The notes: a model not told the origin generated them from the sequence alone. Positions 43,532-53,165 are shown, counted from the stretch's first letter. The stretch: 64,000 bases of DNA from Rhizobium chutanense (GCF_002531935.1 NZ_NWSV01000004.1:310001-374000), one strand, 5' to 3'. Program-made: numbers and translations.

Positions 43532-43929
43532 AAAGGACTTCAACCAGGGCGAGTTCGGCGGGAACGCATCCCCAATCTCCGTCGTCCTCGGCCTTGAGCC
43601 GAGGACCCATGCCACAGCTGCTGGTGGGTGCGGTATGGATGCTCGGCTCAAGGCCGAGCATGACGGAGGACGGAGTGGCGGAAGAGGCCCATCGCGGCGC
43701 GGACACCCGCTTAAGGAACGAGGTCCGCCCCCATCAAATAGCTAATGTGCAGCCCAGTTCCACCACGCAGCGGGCCGGCAGGCAGAGGTAATCCGAGGGT
43801 TTGGCGTTGGCAAACGCCATGTAAAGCCGATCCTGCATAGCGCATGCCGGACTTGGAGTCCGATACAGTACGCGGCGACCACTATAATACTTCGAACTAT
43901 GCAGCAGACCGGCATGAGACCCCAGCCGT
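43532..43929. repeat. Gene-free stretch with a second RIME-like element
   Basis: The RIME-like pair is GTCCTCGGC (43584-43592)/GCCGAGGAC (43598-43606) and ATGCTCGGC (43639-43647)/GCCGAGCAT (43653-43661), homologous to 18453-18562. The rest (43670-43929) is of lower G+C. A minus-strand frame over 43734-43937 (67 codons) could be a decayed gene, but it has no ribosome-binding site and overlaps the end of the NlpC/P60 gene. Confidence 0.65.
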
Positions 43930-45537
43930 TCACCCATCCAACCCCTTGAAGCGCACCGGCTGGTAGCCGCGCATCAGCAGGCTGCCGAGGGAATAGGTAT
44001 TGCGGCAGACGCGGCCCCTGCAGGCGTTCGGCGAGGCCTCCATCACCTCCACCTTGCGGTCGTCGGTGAAGCGCATGAACAGGAGCACATGCGAGCCGGG
44101 CTTGTTCAGCGCGTCGCCCGGCCGCAGCGACCAAGGGTCGGAGAGGCGCTTGGTGATGCCGGGGATGGCGCGTGTCGACACATGCATCTTCAGGCCCCAG
44201 GCGTCGCTGACGAAGCCGGAGCAGTCGACGCCGAGAATGTTGGATTGCGGCGCGCTCTTGGTGCAGACATTGCCGGCGGTCTGGCCCTTTTCGACGCCAC
44301 CGATGAAATTCTCGAGCGGCGTCTTGCAGCCCCAGCAATAGGGAACGCCCTTCACCGTCTGGCCGCGTTTGCCGATCAGGTAGACCGGCCGGCGCAGCCG
44401 GTTCATGTTGAGGCAGCCGGGACCGGGATCGCCGCCATAGGCGGTCGGCGTCACCAGCCAATTCAGCGTCTCGAAGCCGATCGCCCGCTCGACGACGTCG
44501 TCCCGCGATTTCGGCACGATCGCCACCTTCGGCGTCCTGCCGGGTTTATCGGCTTTGAGCGGCTTGGCCGGGTTGATGACGGCAAGCTTGCGGCCGGGAT
44601 CCCGGCCGTCGAGTTTGACCACCTGCGCCCGGCCCTCTTGCGATCTCAAATACAGCACATCGCCGCGCGGGCCGATCGCCACGAAGCGCCGGGAGAAGAC
44701 CGTGCCCGGGTCGATCGGCAGGTCGTAGACCCGGTCCATCGCGCCGTTCGGGGTGAAGCGCGCCACCAGCATGCCGGTGCGCTCCGGCCGGTCGGCCGGC
44801 ACCAGTTCGACCAGCGCATAGGGCCGGCCCGTCGTGTCGATGTCGAGAAGTTCGACGGTGCCGATCCGCCCGTCCGCGCTCAGCTGCAGCGACAGGAAAT
44901 TCTCCTCCGAACTCGCCCGCCGCAGCAGGATCTCCGCCTTGTCGCTGGCGGCCGAGACCTCGGCGACGATATCGCCGAGCCCGCGGCTCGGCACATATTG
45001 CACGACCGGCGGACGGACTTCCGGCCGGCTGACGCTGCGGCCGATCTCGTCGATGATGCTGTTGAGCGGTCCGGGCGGCACCGAGCCCATCGAGGCGAAG
45101 ACCGAGCGAGTGTAATCGTCGGCATCGCCGCCGCCGTCGACGGCGCGCAAAGTCTGCGACCGGCCGTCGGCCTCGGTGGAGCGCTCGAGCGGTACGACGC
45201 CGTCGGACCAGAGATAAAGTTCGTTATGGACGACGGCGAGATCCTCCGGCGCGGCATTCTCCGGCAGCGGCAGGATCTCGGGCTCGGCCTGCGAGCGTTC
45301 GGCGTCGATGGCGAGCACGCGGCCGTTGTTCTGGTCGAGGATATAGAGGGTGCCGTCGTCTCCGACGGTGATCGCCGCCGGCCCGGAGGCTTCGACCTCC
45401 TCATTGGCGGAAATGATGCCGACCGAACGCCCGCCGTCGCCGCCGGGAAGCTCGATGATCACAGTGTCTTTGGCAAAAACCGGCGAAGCGACCGCAAGGG
45501 CCGCGGCAAACAGGATATGCGACGCCAAACTACGCAT
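43930..45537 (-). CDS. Exported beta-propeller protein with C-terminal NlpC/P60-type domain
   Basis: A 535-residue protein. A signal peptide (1-22, ending SPVFA) precedes an N-terminal region with propeller-like repeats (AAITVGDDGTLYILDQNNGRVLAIDAERSQ; AVVHNELYLWSDGVVPLERS; FVAIGPRGDVLYLRSQEGRAQVVKLD). The C-terminal part contains VDCSGFVSDAWGL (catalytic Cys in DCSG), RPGDALNKPGSHVLLFM (catalytic His) and a following acidic/basic third position, as in NlpC/P60 hydrolases, and several additional cysteines (CWGC, CKTP, NVCTK, NACRGRVC). It is probably a periplasmic peptidoglycan or peptide hydrolase. It faces the caspase operon at 39-43.5 kb and is divergent from the wHTH gene. Confidence 0.8.
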   Translation of the reverse strand: MRSLASHILFAAALAVASPVFAKDTVIIELPGGDGGRSVGIISANEEVEASGPAAITVGDDGTLYILDQNNGRVLAIDAERSQAEPEILPLPENAAPEDLAVVHNELYLWSDGVVPLERSTEADGRSQTLRAVDGGGDADDYTRSVFASMGSVPPGPLNSIIDEIGRSVSRPEVRPPVVQYVPSRGLGDIVAEVSAASDKAEILLRRASSEENFLSLQLSADGRIGTVELLDIDTTGRPYALVELVPADRPERTGMLVARFTPNGAMDRVYDLPIDPGTVFSRRFVAIGPRGDVLYLRSQEGRAQVVKLDGRDPGRKLAVINPAKPLKADKPGRTPKVAIVPKSRDDVVERAIGFETLNWLVTPTAYGGDPGPGCLNMNRLRRPVYLIGKRGQTVKGVPYCWGCKTPLENFIGGVEKGQTAGNVCTKSAPQSNILGVDCSGFVSDAWGLKMHVSTRAIPGITKRLSDPWSLRPGDALNKPGSHVLLFMRFTDDRKVEVMEASPNACRGRVCRNTYSLGSLLMRGYQPVRFKGLDG

Positions 45538-45680
45538 TGCCTCGACCCCCAGAAGATCGTCAAGTCTTTAAAATGTTAGGACAGTTGTGCCTCCTCAGCA
45601 AGCTGTTGCTTTCCAAACGATTTGGAGATCCGGGCTGGGAATAGTACAAGATCATCGTCTCGACGATTTGCTGGCAGGAA

Positions 45681-46277
45681 ATGCTTATGCTGGAATGGAA
45701 CGGTGACGAACTGGCGCTCGATATCAGCCTGCTGGAGCAGGTGCGCGCCGCAAGAATCGGTTTCTCCGATCGGGTCTGCGCCGCCTCGGCCAGCAAGGAC
45801 GACAAGCATCTGGCGCAGCTGCGCTCCGAGCCGACCTATCTGATGGCCGAGTTCCTCTATTCGATGAAGGTCTTCGGCATCAGCACGGCGGAAGATATCG
45901 AGCGCTTCGCCGATCTGCACAATGATTATGTGGTGTCGCTGACCCGCGATCCGGCCAAGCTGCAGCGCCTCGGGCTGTCGCAGGATCGGGCGCTCGCCTC
46001 GATGTTCACCGCCGACACCAAGCCGCGGCTGATCCAGAACTGGGCGGAGAAATCAGGCGCCATCGACCAGTCCAATCTCGCCCGTTTCCTGGTGGCGGTC
46101 ATGTCGAGCGAGACCTGCCGCAAGACGCTGATCGATTTCGAGACGGCGGGCTTCATGCAGCGCAAGCGCTCGCCCTACGGCACCATGGTCGTCTGGTCGA
46201 CGGGCATGATCGAGGAAATCTTCGGCGAGATGCTGCGCGATCTGCGCCTCAACCTGCAGCAATTGAAGATTCTCTAA
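45681..46277 (+). CDS. Conserved protein with winged-helix-like C-terminus
   Basis: A 198-residue cytoplasmic protein. The N-terminal part is helical. Residues about 125-185 (SNLARFLVAVMSSETCRKTLIDFETAGFMQRKRSPYGTMVVWSTGMIEEIFGEMLRDLR) resemble a winged helix, as in MarR-like or phage-replication wHTHs. ATG 45681 or 45687 may be used. It lies divergent to the NlpC/P60 gene and upstream of the envelope protease operon, so it may regulate one of them. I do not recognise a named family. Confidence 0.6.
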   Translation: MLMLEWNGDELALDISLLEQVRAARIGFSDRVCAASASKDDKHLAQLRSEPTYLMAEFLYSMKVFGISTAEDIERFADLHNDYVVSLTRDPAKLQRLGLSQDRALASMFTADTKPRLIQNWAEKSGAIDQSNLARFLVAVMSSETCRKTLIDFETAGFMQRKRSPYGTMVVWSTGMIEEIFGEMLRDLRLNLQQLKIL

Positions 46278-46469
46278 TGCATGTCGCCCGGAAGTGTGCA
46301 GCCGGGGGGGGGGTAACGACAAGCATAAAACAAAGAGCGGAGCGCCGCTGCCAGCCGATTTCAACCCTCCCAATCGATTGGCACCGAGCGCCGTTGCCAT
46401 CCTCCTGGCCTCTCCCTATTGTCGTGCTGCCTACCCTTTTGCGACGCCCATAAGACGGATTTGACGACG

Positions 46470-46841
46470 ATGACGAAATCTCGGCTCATAACCCTGTCGA
46501 TCAGCCTGCTGATGGCGCTACCGCAGCTCGCCCATTCCGGCCCGGTCGAGGATGCATTGGCGGCGCGCAATCCCGCGCTGGCGGCGCTGCGCCAGCAGGA
46601 TGAAAAAGCCTTTGCCGCGGCGACCGCAATCATCGCCAAACACGAAAGCGCCGAGGGGCTGACACCCGGCGCGAGCAAGCTGCCCGATGCGACCTCGCCC
46701 GGCCGCGACATGGGCTCCGGCCCCGGCAAGGAATTCGCGATCGACAATCCGGATATTCTCTGGCTCTACAATTCCTCGCCCGAGGGCATGAGCGACCTGA
46801 TCTCGATTTTGAAATCAGCCGGACAGAAACCCAAGAACTAA
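46470..46841 (+). CDS. Small exported protein of unknown function
   Basis: A 123-residue protein with a clear signal peptide (MTKSRLITLSISLLMALPQLAHS, cut after HSG or AHS). The mature part is about 100 residues (GPVEDALAARNPALAALRQQDEKAFAAATAIIAKHESAEGL...), ending PDILWLYNSSPEGMSDLISILKSAGQ. The frame upstream of ATG 46470 is not signal-like. No family is recognised. It lies between the wHTH gene and the DUF4384-OmpA gene, separated from the latter by 212 bp. Confidence 0.62.
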   Translation: MTKSRLITLSISLLMALPQLAHSGPVEDALAARNPALAALRQQDEKAFAAATAIIAKHESAEGLTPGASKLPDATSPGRDMGSGPGKEFAIDNPDILWLYNSSPEGMSDLISILKSAGQKPKN

Positions 46842-47053
46842 CTGTAACCCCGTCGTCAGAACCGACTATAATAGCGGCCGGATATTGCCCGTTGTGAGTC
46901 TTGCTCACCTCTTTGCCTTGGCGGATTCTTCCAGGCTCCAAATAATTTGTAACCCTCCCTCAAGCAAGACAGGCCGAGCCATCCCAATTTCGCCGGTCAG
47001 TGCTATTCTCATCTTCAACACAGTGTGAGATTGTTCGAAGAGGAGGTTTTCCA

Positions 47054-48988
47054 ATGCCGAACCGTAAAGCCATCCTAGCCGCAGCCACATTTCTTTCGTT
47101 TTTTGCGGTGGTGCCGGCCGTCGAGGCGCAGAACGAACGCACACTGACCGAAGCCCCGGCCCAGACCGGCCCCGTCAGCATCACCTTCGATCGCGCGGAG
47201 GCCAAATACGCCATCGGCGAAGTCGTCGGCCTCTTCATCCAGTCGAGCGAAAATGCCTATGTCACGGTGCTGAACGTCTCGCCGAACGGTTCCGTCGTCA
47301 AACTTTTCCCGAACAAGTATCAGACCGACGCGCTGGTCGGCGCCGGCAAACGCGTGCAGGTGCCGGATCCGGCCAGCGGCGCCCGGCTGCAGGTCTCCGG
47401 CCCGGTCGGCCAGGAGCAGATCAAGGTCTTCTATTCTTCCAAGCCGCTCAACATTTTCGCCGATCTCGGCGGCAGCGGCAGCGGCATGTTCCGCTCGATC
47501 GACGGCGGCATGGACGCCGTCTCCCGCAGCCTCGAAGAAGCCCGCAGCCTCGGCACCAAGATCAGCAGCAAGACGCTGATGCTGACGACGGTCGATAGCC
47601 CGGCGGCCCTGCCGCCCGCCGTGACCCCTCCCGTCGCAGCCGCCCCGGCGGCAAAACCCGCACCGGTCGAGCAGGCGGCCAAGCCGCCGGTTGCGCCGAA
47701 GCCGAAGCCGGTGACGAAACCGGAAGTCGCCAAAAAGCCGGAAACGGTGGTGGAAAAACCGAAGCCGGTTGCGCCCAAAAAGGTCACGCCGAAACCCGTC
47801 GAGCAGGCCACGACGCAGCCGCCGAAGAAATACAAGATCGTCACCAATCTGGCGCCCGGCCAGGAGCTTGCCGCCGACGAGCTGCAACTGATTGGCCCGG
47901 CCGACACCACATCATCCACCCGCCCGACGCAGTACAAACAGCCGGCCCAGTCGTCTCAGATGCAGATGCCGAAACTGCCGATGCCGCAGCTCAAGATGCC
48001 GCAATTCAAGCTTCCCGGCGGCTTCAGCATCAAGATGCCGCAGTTGAACCTCGGCCGTTCGGCCGAACCGGATCAGGCCGGCGAGGCGATCGAGGTCGCC
48101 AATGCCGACACCCCCGCCTGCACCGCCCTGCTCGACAAGCTGAACGAGGCCGTCGCCGCCAAGGATATCCCGGCTGCCGCGACGGAAGCCGATGCGATCG
48201 CCGTCAGCGCCGAATGCGGCCAGTTCCAGGTGAATGCCCAGCGCCGCGTCGCAGCGCTCCGGCTTGCTAGCGCCCAGGAGATGATGGCCGCCGATCGGCC
48301 GGTCGCCGATTACGAGCCGCTGCTGGTCGCCGCCGACAGCCCGCAAGTGCTCTGGCAGGCTTCCGCCACGCTCGGCGAGATCTATTTCTCCGCCCGCCGC
48401 TTCGCCGATGCCGCCGCCGATTACCAGCAGGCGATCGAGATCATCAAGAACGAGACCCGCACGCCGAAAGCGCCGCCGGCCGATACCATTTCCGATCTCA
48501 TTCAGCGCGCCGCCCAGGCCCGCATCCTGGCCGCCAATCCTTCGAGCGACAATCCGCAGGGCAGCTTCGTGCCGGCCGAGAAGGATCACCGCAGCGGTGT
48601 GCTCGGCGGCATCTATTCGGACAATGTCCGCGGCATCGTGCCGGTCTCCATCCCGGTGCCGATCACCTTCGATTTCGACAAATCGACCTTCACCTCGATC
48701 GGCACCGAGGCCGCCGAGGAACTGCTGGAAGCGTTGAAGGAACAGAAGCCCGGCCGCATCATCCTCATCGGCCACACCGACCGGCGCGGCGGCGACGATT
48801 ACAATCAGAAGCTCTCCGAGCGCCGCGCCCAGGCGGTTGCCGATTTTCTCAAGAGCCACGGCATCGACGCCTCGATCGACGCCGAAGGCCGCGGCGCCTC
48901 CGAACCGGTTGATGTGACCGCCACCGCAAACCTCACCGAAGACGATGTCGATGCGCTGAACCGGCGCGTCGAATGGCGCCGCGAATAG
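47054..48988 (+). CDS. Exported DUF4384 / OmpA-domain envelope protein
   Basis: A 644-residue protein. A signal peptide (1-25, ending AVEAQ) is followed by a DUF4384-type domain (about 38-140: VSITFDRAEAKYAIGEVVGLFIQSSENAYVTVLNVSPNGSVVKLFPN), a Pro/Lys/Ala-rich linker with PKPV/KPEV repeats (about 190-270), a region rich in MPQLKMPQF, a TPR-like stretch (ASATLGEIYFSARRFADAAADYQQAIEI) and a C-terminal OmpA peptidoglycan-binding domain (ITFDFDKSTF... ILIGHTDRRGGDDYNQKLSERRAQAVADFL). It is probably a periplasmic cell-wall anchor for the protease operon that begins 22 bp later. ATG follows AGGAGG. Confidence 0.86.
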   Translation: MPNRKAILAAATFLSFFAVVPAVEAQNERTLTEAPAQTGPVSITFDRAEAKYAIGEVVGLFIQSSENAYVTVLNVSPNGSVVKLFPNKYQTDALVGAGKRVQVPDPASGARLQVSGPVGQEQIKVFYSSKPLNIFADLGGSGSGMFRSIDGGMDAVSRSLEEARSLGTKISSKTLMLTTVDSPAALPPAVTPPVAAAPAAKPAPVEQAAKPPVAPKPKPVTKPEVAKKPETVVEKPKPVAPKKVTPKPVEQATTQPPKKYKIVTNLAPGQELAADELQLIGPADTTSSTRPTQYKQPAQSSQMQMPKLPMPQLKMPQFKLPGGFSIKMPQLNLGRSAEPDQAGEAIEVANADTPACTALLDKLNEAVAAKDIPAAATEADAIAVSAECGQFQVNAQRRVAALRLASAQEMMAADRPVADYEPLLVAADSPQVLWQASATLGEIYFSARRFADAAADYQQAIEIIKNETRTPKAPPADTISDLIQRAAQARILAANPSSDNPQGSFVPAEKDHRSGVLGGIYSDNVRGIVPVSIPVPITFDFDKSTFTSIGTEAAEELLEALKEQKPGRIILIGHTDRRGGDDYNQKLSERRAQAVADFLKSHGIDASIDAEGRGASEPVDVTATANLTEDDVDALNRRVEWRRE

Positions 48989-49010
48989 CTGGGGCGAGGG
49001 GGGCTCGGCC

Positions 49011-50642
49011 ATGTCCACATCCGCTTCCCTGGCCGCAGCCCTTGCCATCCTCACTTTGGCGGCGACCGGCAGCCTGGCAAAAACGATCGAGGCGCCCGAG
49101 CGCGGTGCCGTCCGGGCGGTGCTGATCGGCATCGACCTCTACCGCAACGTTCCGCCGCTGCACGGCGCCGTCGCCGATGCCGAGGATCTTTCCCTGTCGC
49201 TGCGCTCGGTCGGCGTCGAGGACATGACGCTGTTGAAAAACGGCGCTGCCGACCGCGAGGGCATCTTTCACGCGATCGAAGCCGTCACCGAAAGGGCAGG
49301 GCCGGGCGATCTCGTCGTGCTCGGCATCGCCGGCCACGGCTCGAGCGAGCCGGAGCGCGTCAAGGGCTCGAAACCGAGCGGCCGCGACGAGGTCTATGTG
49401 CTGGCCGGCTTCGATACCCGGCTGCCGGGCTCGCGCGAGCGCATCTTCGGCGACGAGTTCAAGGTGCTGATCCACAATCTCGAAGCCAAGGGCGCCGATG
49501 TCGTCTTCATCGCCGATACCTGCCATGCCGGCGGCATGACCCGCGACGTCGATCCGCGCGGCGGCGAAATCACCTGGCGCCAGGCGCCCTCCTATACGAT
49601 CGAGGAGGACGACCTCGCGCCGATTTCGACGACGGCGGACGCGCTCTCCACCGGCTTCGATTTCCAGCGCCTGACCTTTCTCGCCGCCGTAGACGACAAC
49701 ACCAAATCGCCCGAAATCTCGATCCCCGGCATTCCGCAGAAACGCGGCGCGCTGAGCTACGCCACCGCCCGCGCCTTCGAAGGCGCGGCCGACCGCAACG
49801 GCGACGGCGCGGTCAGCCGCCGCGAACTCTTCGAATATGTGCGCCAGGCGGTCTACCAGTTCACCGACCAGCGGCAGAACATTTTTACCGAAAGCCCGCC
49901 CGGAACCGATCTCGACCGCGCCGTCGTCTATAGCTACGAAGGGGCGGGAGCGCAGGTGGCGGCCGCGAAATCGACCGCTCCCCCGCCCGCCACAGTCGCG
50001 CCCGCCGCAGCCGCGCCGATCCGCATTGCCGCTCTCGGCCCGGATCAACCGCTGCAGGGGATCAGCCCCGCCGTCACGCCGTTCACGCTGACCGAGGCCG
50101 CCGATGCCGAACTGGTCTTCGATCCGGAAAAACACGAGGCGATTGCCGGCGGCGATGTCGTCGCCTCCGGCGTCGGCGCCGGCGACATGCCCTTCGTCGT
50201 CGACCGGATGGCCGCGCTCGACACGCTGAAGCTGATGTCGGAGGCCAATCCGCAGACGGTGCGCGTCACACCATCCGATGCGGTGCATCGCGAAGGCGAG
50301 CGCGTCGGCGTCACCGTTTCGGATCTCGCCGGCCGCAAGCTGGTGCTCTTCGACGTCACCGGCGATGGCACCGTGCAGTTCCTCTATCCCGGCGAGAAAG
50401 ACGTCGATGCCGGAATGCCCCAGAGCTTCGATCTCGATCTCTCCGTCGTCGCGCCTTTCGGCACCGACCTGCTCGTCGCCGTCACCTCCGAAACCCCGAT
50501 GCCTGATCTCGTGGAATTCTTGAAGCAGAACGACCGGCGCCGCACCGCCGGCAATATCGCCAGGCGCCTCGGCGAAGTCCTGCCCGAGGGCGCACGCGTC
50601 GGGTTCACGGTCCTCTATACCTCCGCCGGAGCCAAGCTATGA
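49011..50642 (+). CDS. Exported caspase-like protease with C-terminal DUF4384
   Basis: A 543-residue protein. Signal peptide (1-23), then a C14 caspase domain (about 35-305) with His109 in GIAGHGSSE and Cys171 in ADTCHAGG, both intact. It has a Pro/Ala linker (about 325-345) and a C-terminal DUF4384 domain (about 420-540: VRVTPSDAVHREGERVGVTVSDLAGRKLVLFDVTGDGTVQFLYPGE). The stop overlaps the next start by 4 nt. As a complete exported caspase next to a caspase-like domain with a changed His, it could be the active partner of the pair. Confidence 0.88.
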   Translation: MSTSASLAAALAILTLAATGSLAKTIEAPERGAVRAVLIGIDLYRNVPPLHGAVADAEDLSLSLRSVGVEDMTLLKNGAADREGIFHAIEAVTERAGPGDLVVLGIAGHGSSEPERVKGSKPSGRDEVYVLAGFDTRLPGSRERIFGDEFKVLIHNLEAKGADVVFIADTCHAGGMTRDVDPRGGEITWRQAPSYTIEEDDLAPISTTADALSTGFDFQRLTFLAAVDDNTKSPEISIPGIPQKRGALSYATARAFEGAADRNGDGAVSRRELFEYVRQAVYQFTDQRQNIFTESPPGTDLDRAVVYSYEGAGAQVAAAKSTAPPPATVAPAAAAPIRIAALGPDQPLQGISPAVTPFTLTEAADAELVFDPEKHEAIAGGDVVASGVGAGDMPFVVDRMAALDTLKLMSEANPQTVRVTPSDAVHREGERVGVTVSDLAGRKLVLFDVTGDGTVQFLYPGEKDVDAGMPQSFDLDLSVVAPFGTDLLVAVTSETPMPDLVEFLKQNDRRRTAGNIARRLGEVLPEGARVGFTVLYTSAGAKL

Positions 50643-53152
50643 GCACGTCGATCAGCAGGGTCCTCACGATTGTCTCCGTCATGCTGCTTCTTGTCCCTCC
50701 GGTGCTGGCGCAGCAGGATACCGATTTCGCCGGCGAGGATGGCGGGCGCGTCATCGGCGGCCAGGCGGCGAAGAAGGGCGAATGGCCCTGGCAGGTGAAG
50801 ATCCTGGCCCCCGATCCCGAGCAGCGCGGCCGCTTCGGCGGCCATTGCGGCGGCTCGCTGATCGCCCCGCGCTGGATCCTGACGGCCGCCCATTGCGTCA
50901 CCAGCGGCCGCTCCGGCAAGCAGGATCTCTTCGCCCGCGATCTGCTGATCGTCGAAGGCAAATCGAAGATCGACAAGGTGATATCGGTCGACGGCCCCGA
51001 CAAGCCGGGTCTCGCCGTCGAAGACGTCATCATCCACGAGGATTTCGACCGCAAGGTCTTCGCCAACGACATCGCCCTCATCAAGCTTGCCGAACCCGCC
51101 GTCTCCAGGCCGGCCATTCTCGCCTCGGCCTCGGACGAGGATGTCGAGGCCGCCGGCCACAAGGCCGTCGTCACCGGCTGGGGCTACACCAAGGCCGATC
51201 ACGGCTGGGACGACAAATACCTGCCGACCGAGTTGCAGGAGGTCGAGCTGCCGATCGTCCCGCGCGAGGATTGTCGCGCCGCCTATCGCGACAGCTCGAT
51301 GCGGATGAACCCGATCGACGAGCGCAATGTCTGCGCCGGTTATGCCGAAGGCGGCAAGGACGCCTGCCAGGGCGACAGCGGCGGACCGCTGGTCGCCCAG
51401 CGCCCGGACAAGAGCTGGATCCAGCTCGGCATCGTCAGCTGGGGCGCCGGCTGCGCCGAGGCCGAACATTACGGCGTCTACACCCGCGTCGCCGCCTTCC
51501 GCGACTGGATCGCCGCCAAGACCGACGGCGACGTGCCCAATGTCGAAACGCCGGCCGGCGATCAGGTGGCGTCGACCATCACCGGCGCGGGGACGAAACA
51601 ACAGCAGTCCGGGCAGGAGGAGGCGAATATCGGCATCGTCGCCCCGCCCGCCGGCGATAGCGCGCCCGCCGGTGCCACCGAAACGCCAAACCCCGACAGA
51701 CCGGCCGACAAGCCCGTCACCGACGAACCCGCCGTCCAGCCGCAGGCCATCCAGACGCCGGTGGCGCAAAGCTCCCCCGGCGACCGCGCCCTGCTGATCG
51801 GCATCGACGATTACGACATGCGCGAGGCGAAACTCACCGGCTCCGCCAGCGACGTGAAGGCGATGCAGCTCTTCCTCGCCAAAACGCTCGCCTACCGCCC
51901 GGAGCAGATCCATGCGCTGACCAACCGCAAGGCAACCCGCGAGGCGATCCTGGCCGAGATCGACGACTGGCTGGTGCGCCAGTCGACGCCGGGCAGCCGC
52001 GTCTTCCTCTATTTTAGCGGCCAGGGATCGGAGGAAATGGGCGCCGAGGAAACGACGAGCCCGACGCTGGTGGCCGCCGACGCCAAACTGACGCGCGAGG
52101 GCGGCAAGGTGACGGTCACCAACCAGATCCGCGAAACCGAGATCGCCGCCCGGCTGAACAGCCTCAAGGACCGCCGCGTGACGCTCTTGATCGATGCCTG
52201 CCATGTCGGCCCCGGCAGCCGCAGCGCCGTGGCCGCCCCCGCCGGCGGCACCGTGCGCTGCCTCGGCCCGGCGCTTGCCGCGCTGGAGCCGCCGAACAAA
52301 TCGGGCAAGGAAGCGAAATTCTCCTTCGGCGGAGAAAACGCCATGGTCTGGTCGGCGGTCAACTCCGGGCAGTGGGCGCTCGTCGACCGCGAGGCCAAGC
52401 CGGCGCTGGGCGTCTTTACCCGCAACTTCATCGAAGGCGTGGAGAATGGCGTGGCGCGCGCCGCCGACAAGCCCGACGTCAGCAATGCCGCTTTGCTCGA
52501 TTATGTCCGGCGCAAATCCGACGAATATTGCCGGACGCATGCGGGAGACTGCCGCTTCACGCCGGTGCCGCAATTCTACGGCCAGCCGGATGCGCTCGGC
52601 CGCGACGTCATCACCGGCGAGGAGGCAAAGACCCCGGTCGCCGCCGTCGAAAACACGCTGAAGAGCGATAACGACGCCGGTGTCGCCGTCGACATGCTGC
52701 CCGGCACCTCGGTCGGCATCGGCGACAAGGTGGCGATGCGCGTCTCCACCAAGAAACCGGGCTATCTGATCCTGGTCGATATCGATGCCTCCGGCAAACT
52801 CACCCAGCTTTACCCGAACAAGCGCTCGATGGGCCTGAAACCGACCGCCAAGAGCGGCGACAACCGGCTCGATCCGGCCCGCCCGGTCGTCGTGCCGGAT
52901 GCCCGCAATCCCTATATCGGCTTCGAATATCAGGTGGAGGGACCGGCCGGCGTCGGCATGGTCGTCGCCATTCTCAGCGACAAGCCGATCGAAGTGCTCG
53001 ACCTGCCGGATGTGCCGACGCCGCTCGTCGGCCAGCGCGCCGCCTTCAATTATGTCTACGATCTCGCCCGCAGCCTCAGGATCGTCGGCGACGACGAGAC
53101 CGGCGCCCAGGGCAAATGGTCGTTCGATTCCAAATTCTATCGCATCCGCTGA
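50639..53152 (+). CDS. Trypsin-like serine protease fused to a His-to-Gln caspase-like domain and DUF4384
   Basis: An 837-residue exported protein. Signal peptide (1-24). S1 trypsin domain (38-290): IIGG-like RVIGGQAAKKGEWPW activation site, His85 (TAAHC), Asp144 (NDIALIKL), Ser247 (GDSGGP), and Asp241 at the specificity-pocket position, so cleavage after Arg/Lys is expected. A Pro/Thr-rich linker (295-385) leads to a caspase fold (about 388-640) with Cys521 (IDACHVG), but the His motif reads YFSGQGS, Gln462 in place of His. A C-terminal DUF4384 (about 690-800: GVAVDMLPGTSVGIGDKVAMRV... LTQLYPNKRSMG) ends it. The overlap with the upstream caspase gene (ATGA) shows tight coupling. The caspase half is probably inactive or atypical, so the trypsin half would be the active part. 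Confidence 0.9.
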   Translation: MSTSISRVLTIVSVMLLLVPPVLAQQDTDFAGEDGGRVIGGQAAKKGEWPWQVKILAPDPEQRGRFGGHCGGSLIAPRWILTAAHCVTSGRSGKQDLFARDLLIVEGKSKIDKVISVDGPDKPGLAVEDVIIHEDFDRKVFANDIALIKLAEPAVSRPAILASASDEDVEAAGHKAVVTGWGYTKADHGWDDKYLPTELQEVELPIVPREDCRAAYRDSSMRMNPIDERNVCAGYAEGGKDACQGDSGGPLVAQRPDKSWIQLGIVSWGAGCAEAEHYGVYTRVAAFRDWIAAKTDGDVPNVETPAGDQVASTITGAGTKQQQSGQEEANIGIVAPPAGDSAPAGATETPNPDRPADKPVTDEPAVQPQAIQTPVAQSSPGDRALLIGIDDYDMREAKLTGSASDVKAMQLFLAKTLAYRPEQIHALTNRKATREAILAEIDDWLVRQSTPGSRVFLYFSGQGSEEMGAEETTSPTLVAADAKLTREGGKVTVTNQIRETEIAARLNSLKDRRVTLLIDACHVGPGSRSAVAAPAGGTVRCLGPALAALEPPNKSGKEAKFSFGGENAMVWSAVNSGQWALVDREAKPALGVFTRNFIEGVENGVARAADKPDVSNAALLDYVRRKSDEYCRTHAGDCRFTPVPQFYGQPDALGRDVITGEEAKTPVAAVENTLKSDNDAGVAVDMLPGTSVGIGDKVAMRVSTKKPGYLILVDIDASGKLTQLYPNKRSMGLKPTAKSGDNRLDPARPVVVPDARNPYIGFEYQVEGPAGVGMVVAILSDKPIEVLDLPDVPTPLVGQRAAFNYVYDLARSLRIVGDDETGAQGKWSFDSKFYRIR

Positions 53153-53165
53153 AGAGGAGCGAACC

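Noticed and set aside
43734..43937. Minus-strand frame of 67 codons after the NlpC/P60 gene
   Set aside because: No ribosome-binding site, overlaps the end of the upstream gene, no recognisable motif. It may be a decayed fragment, but this is too weak to list as a gene.
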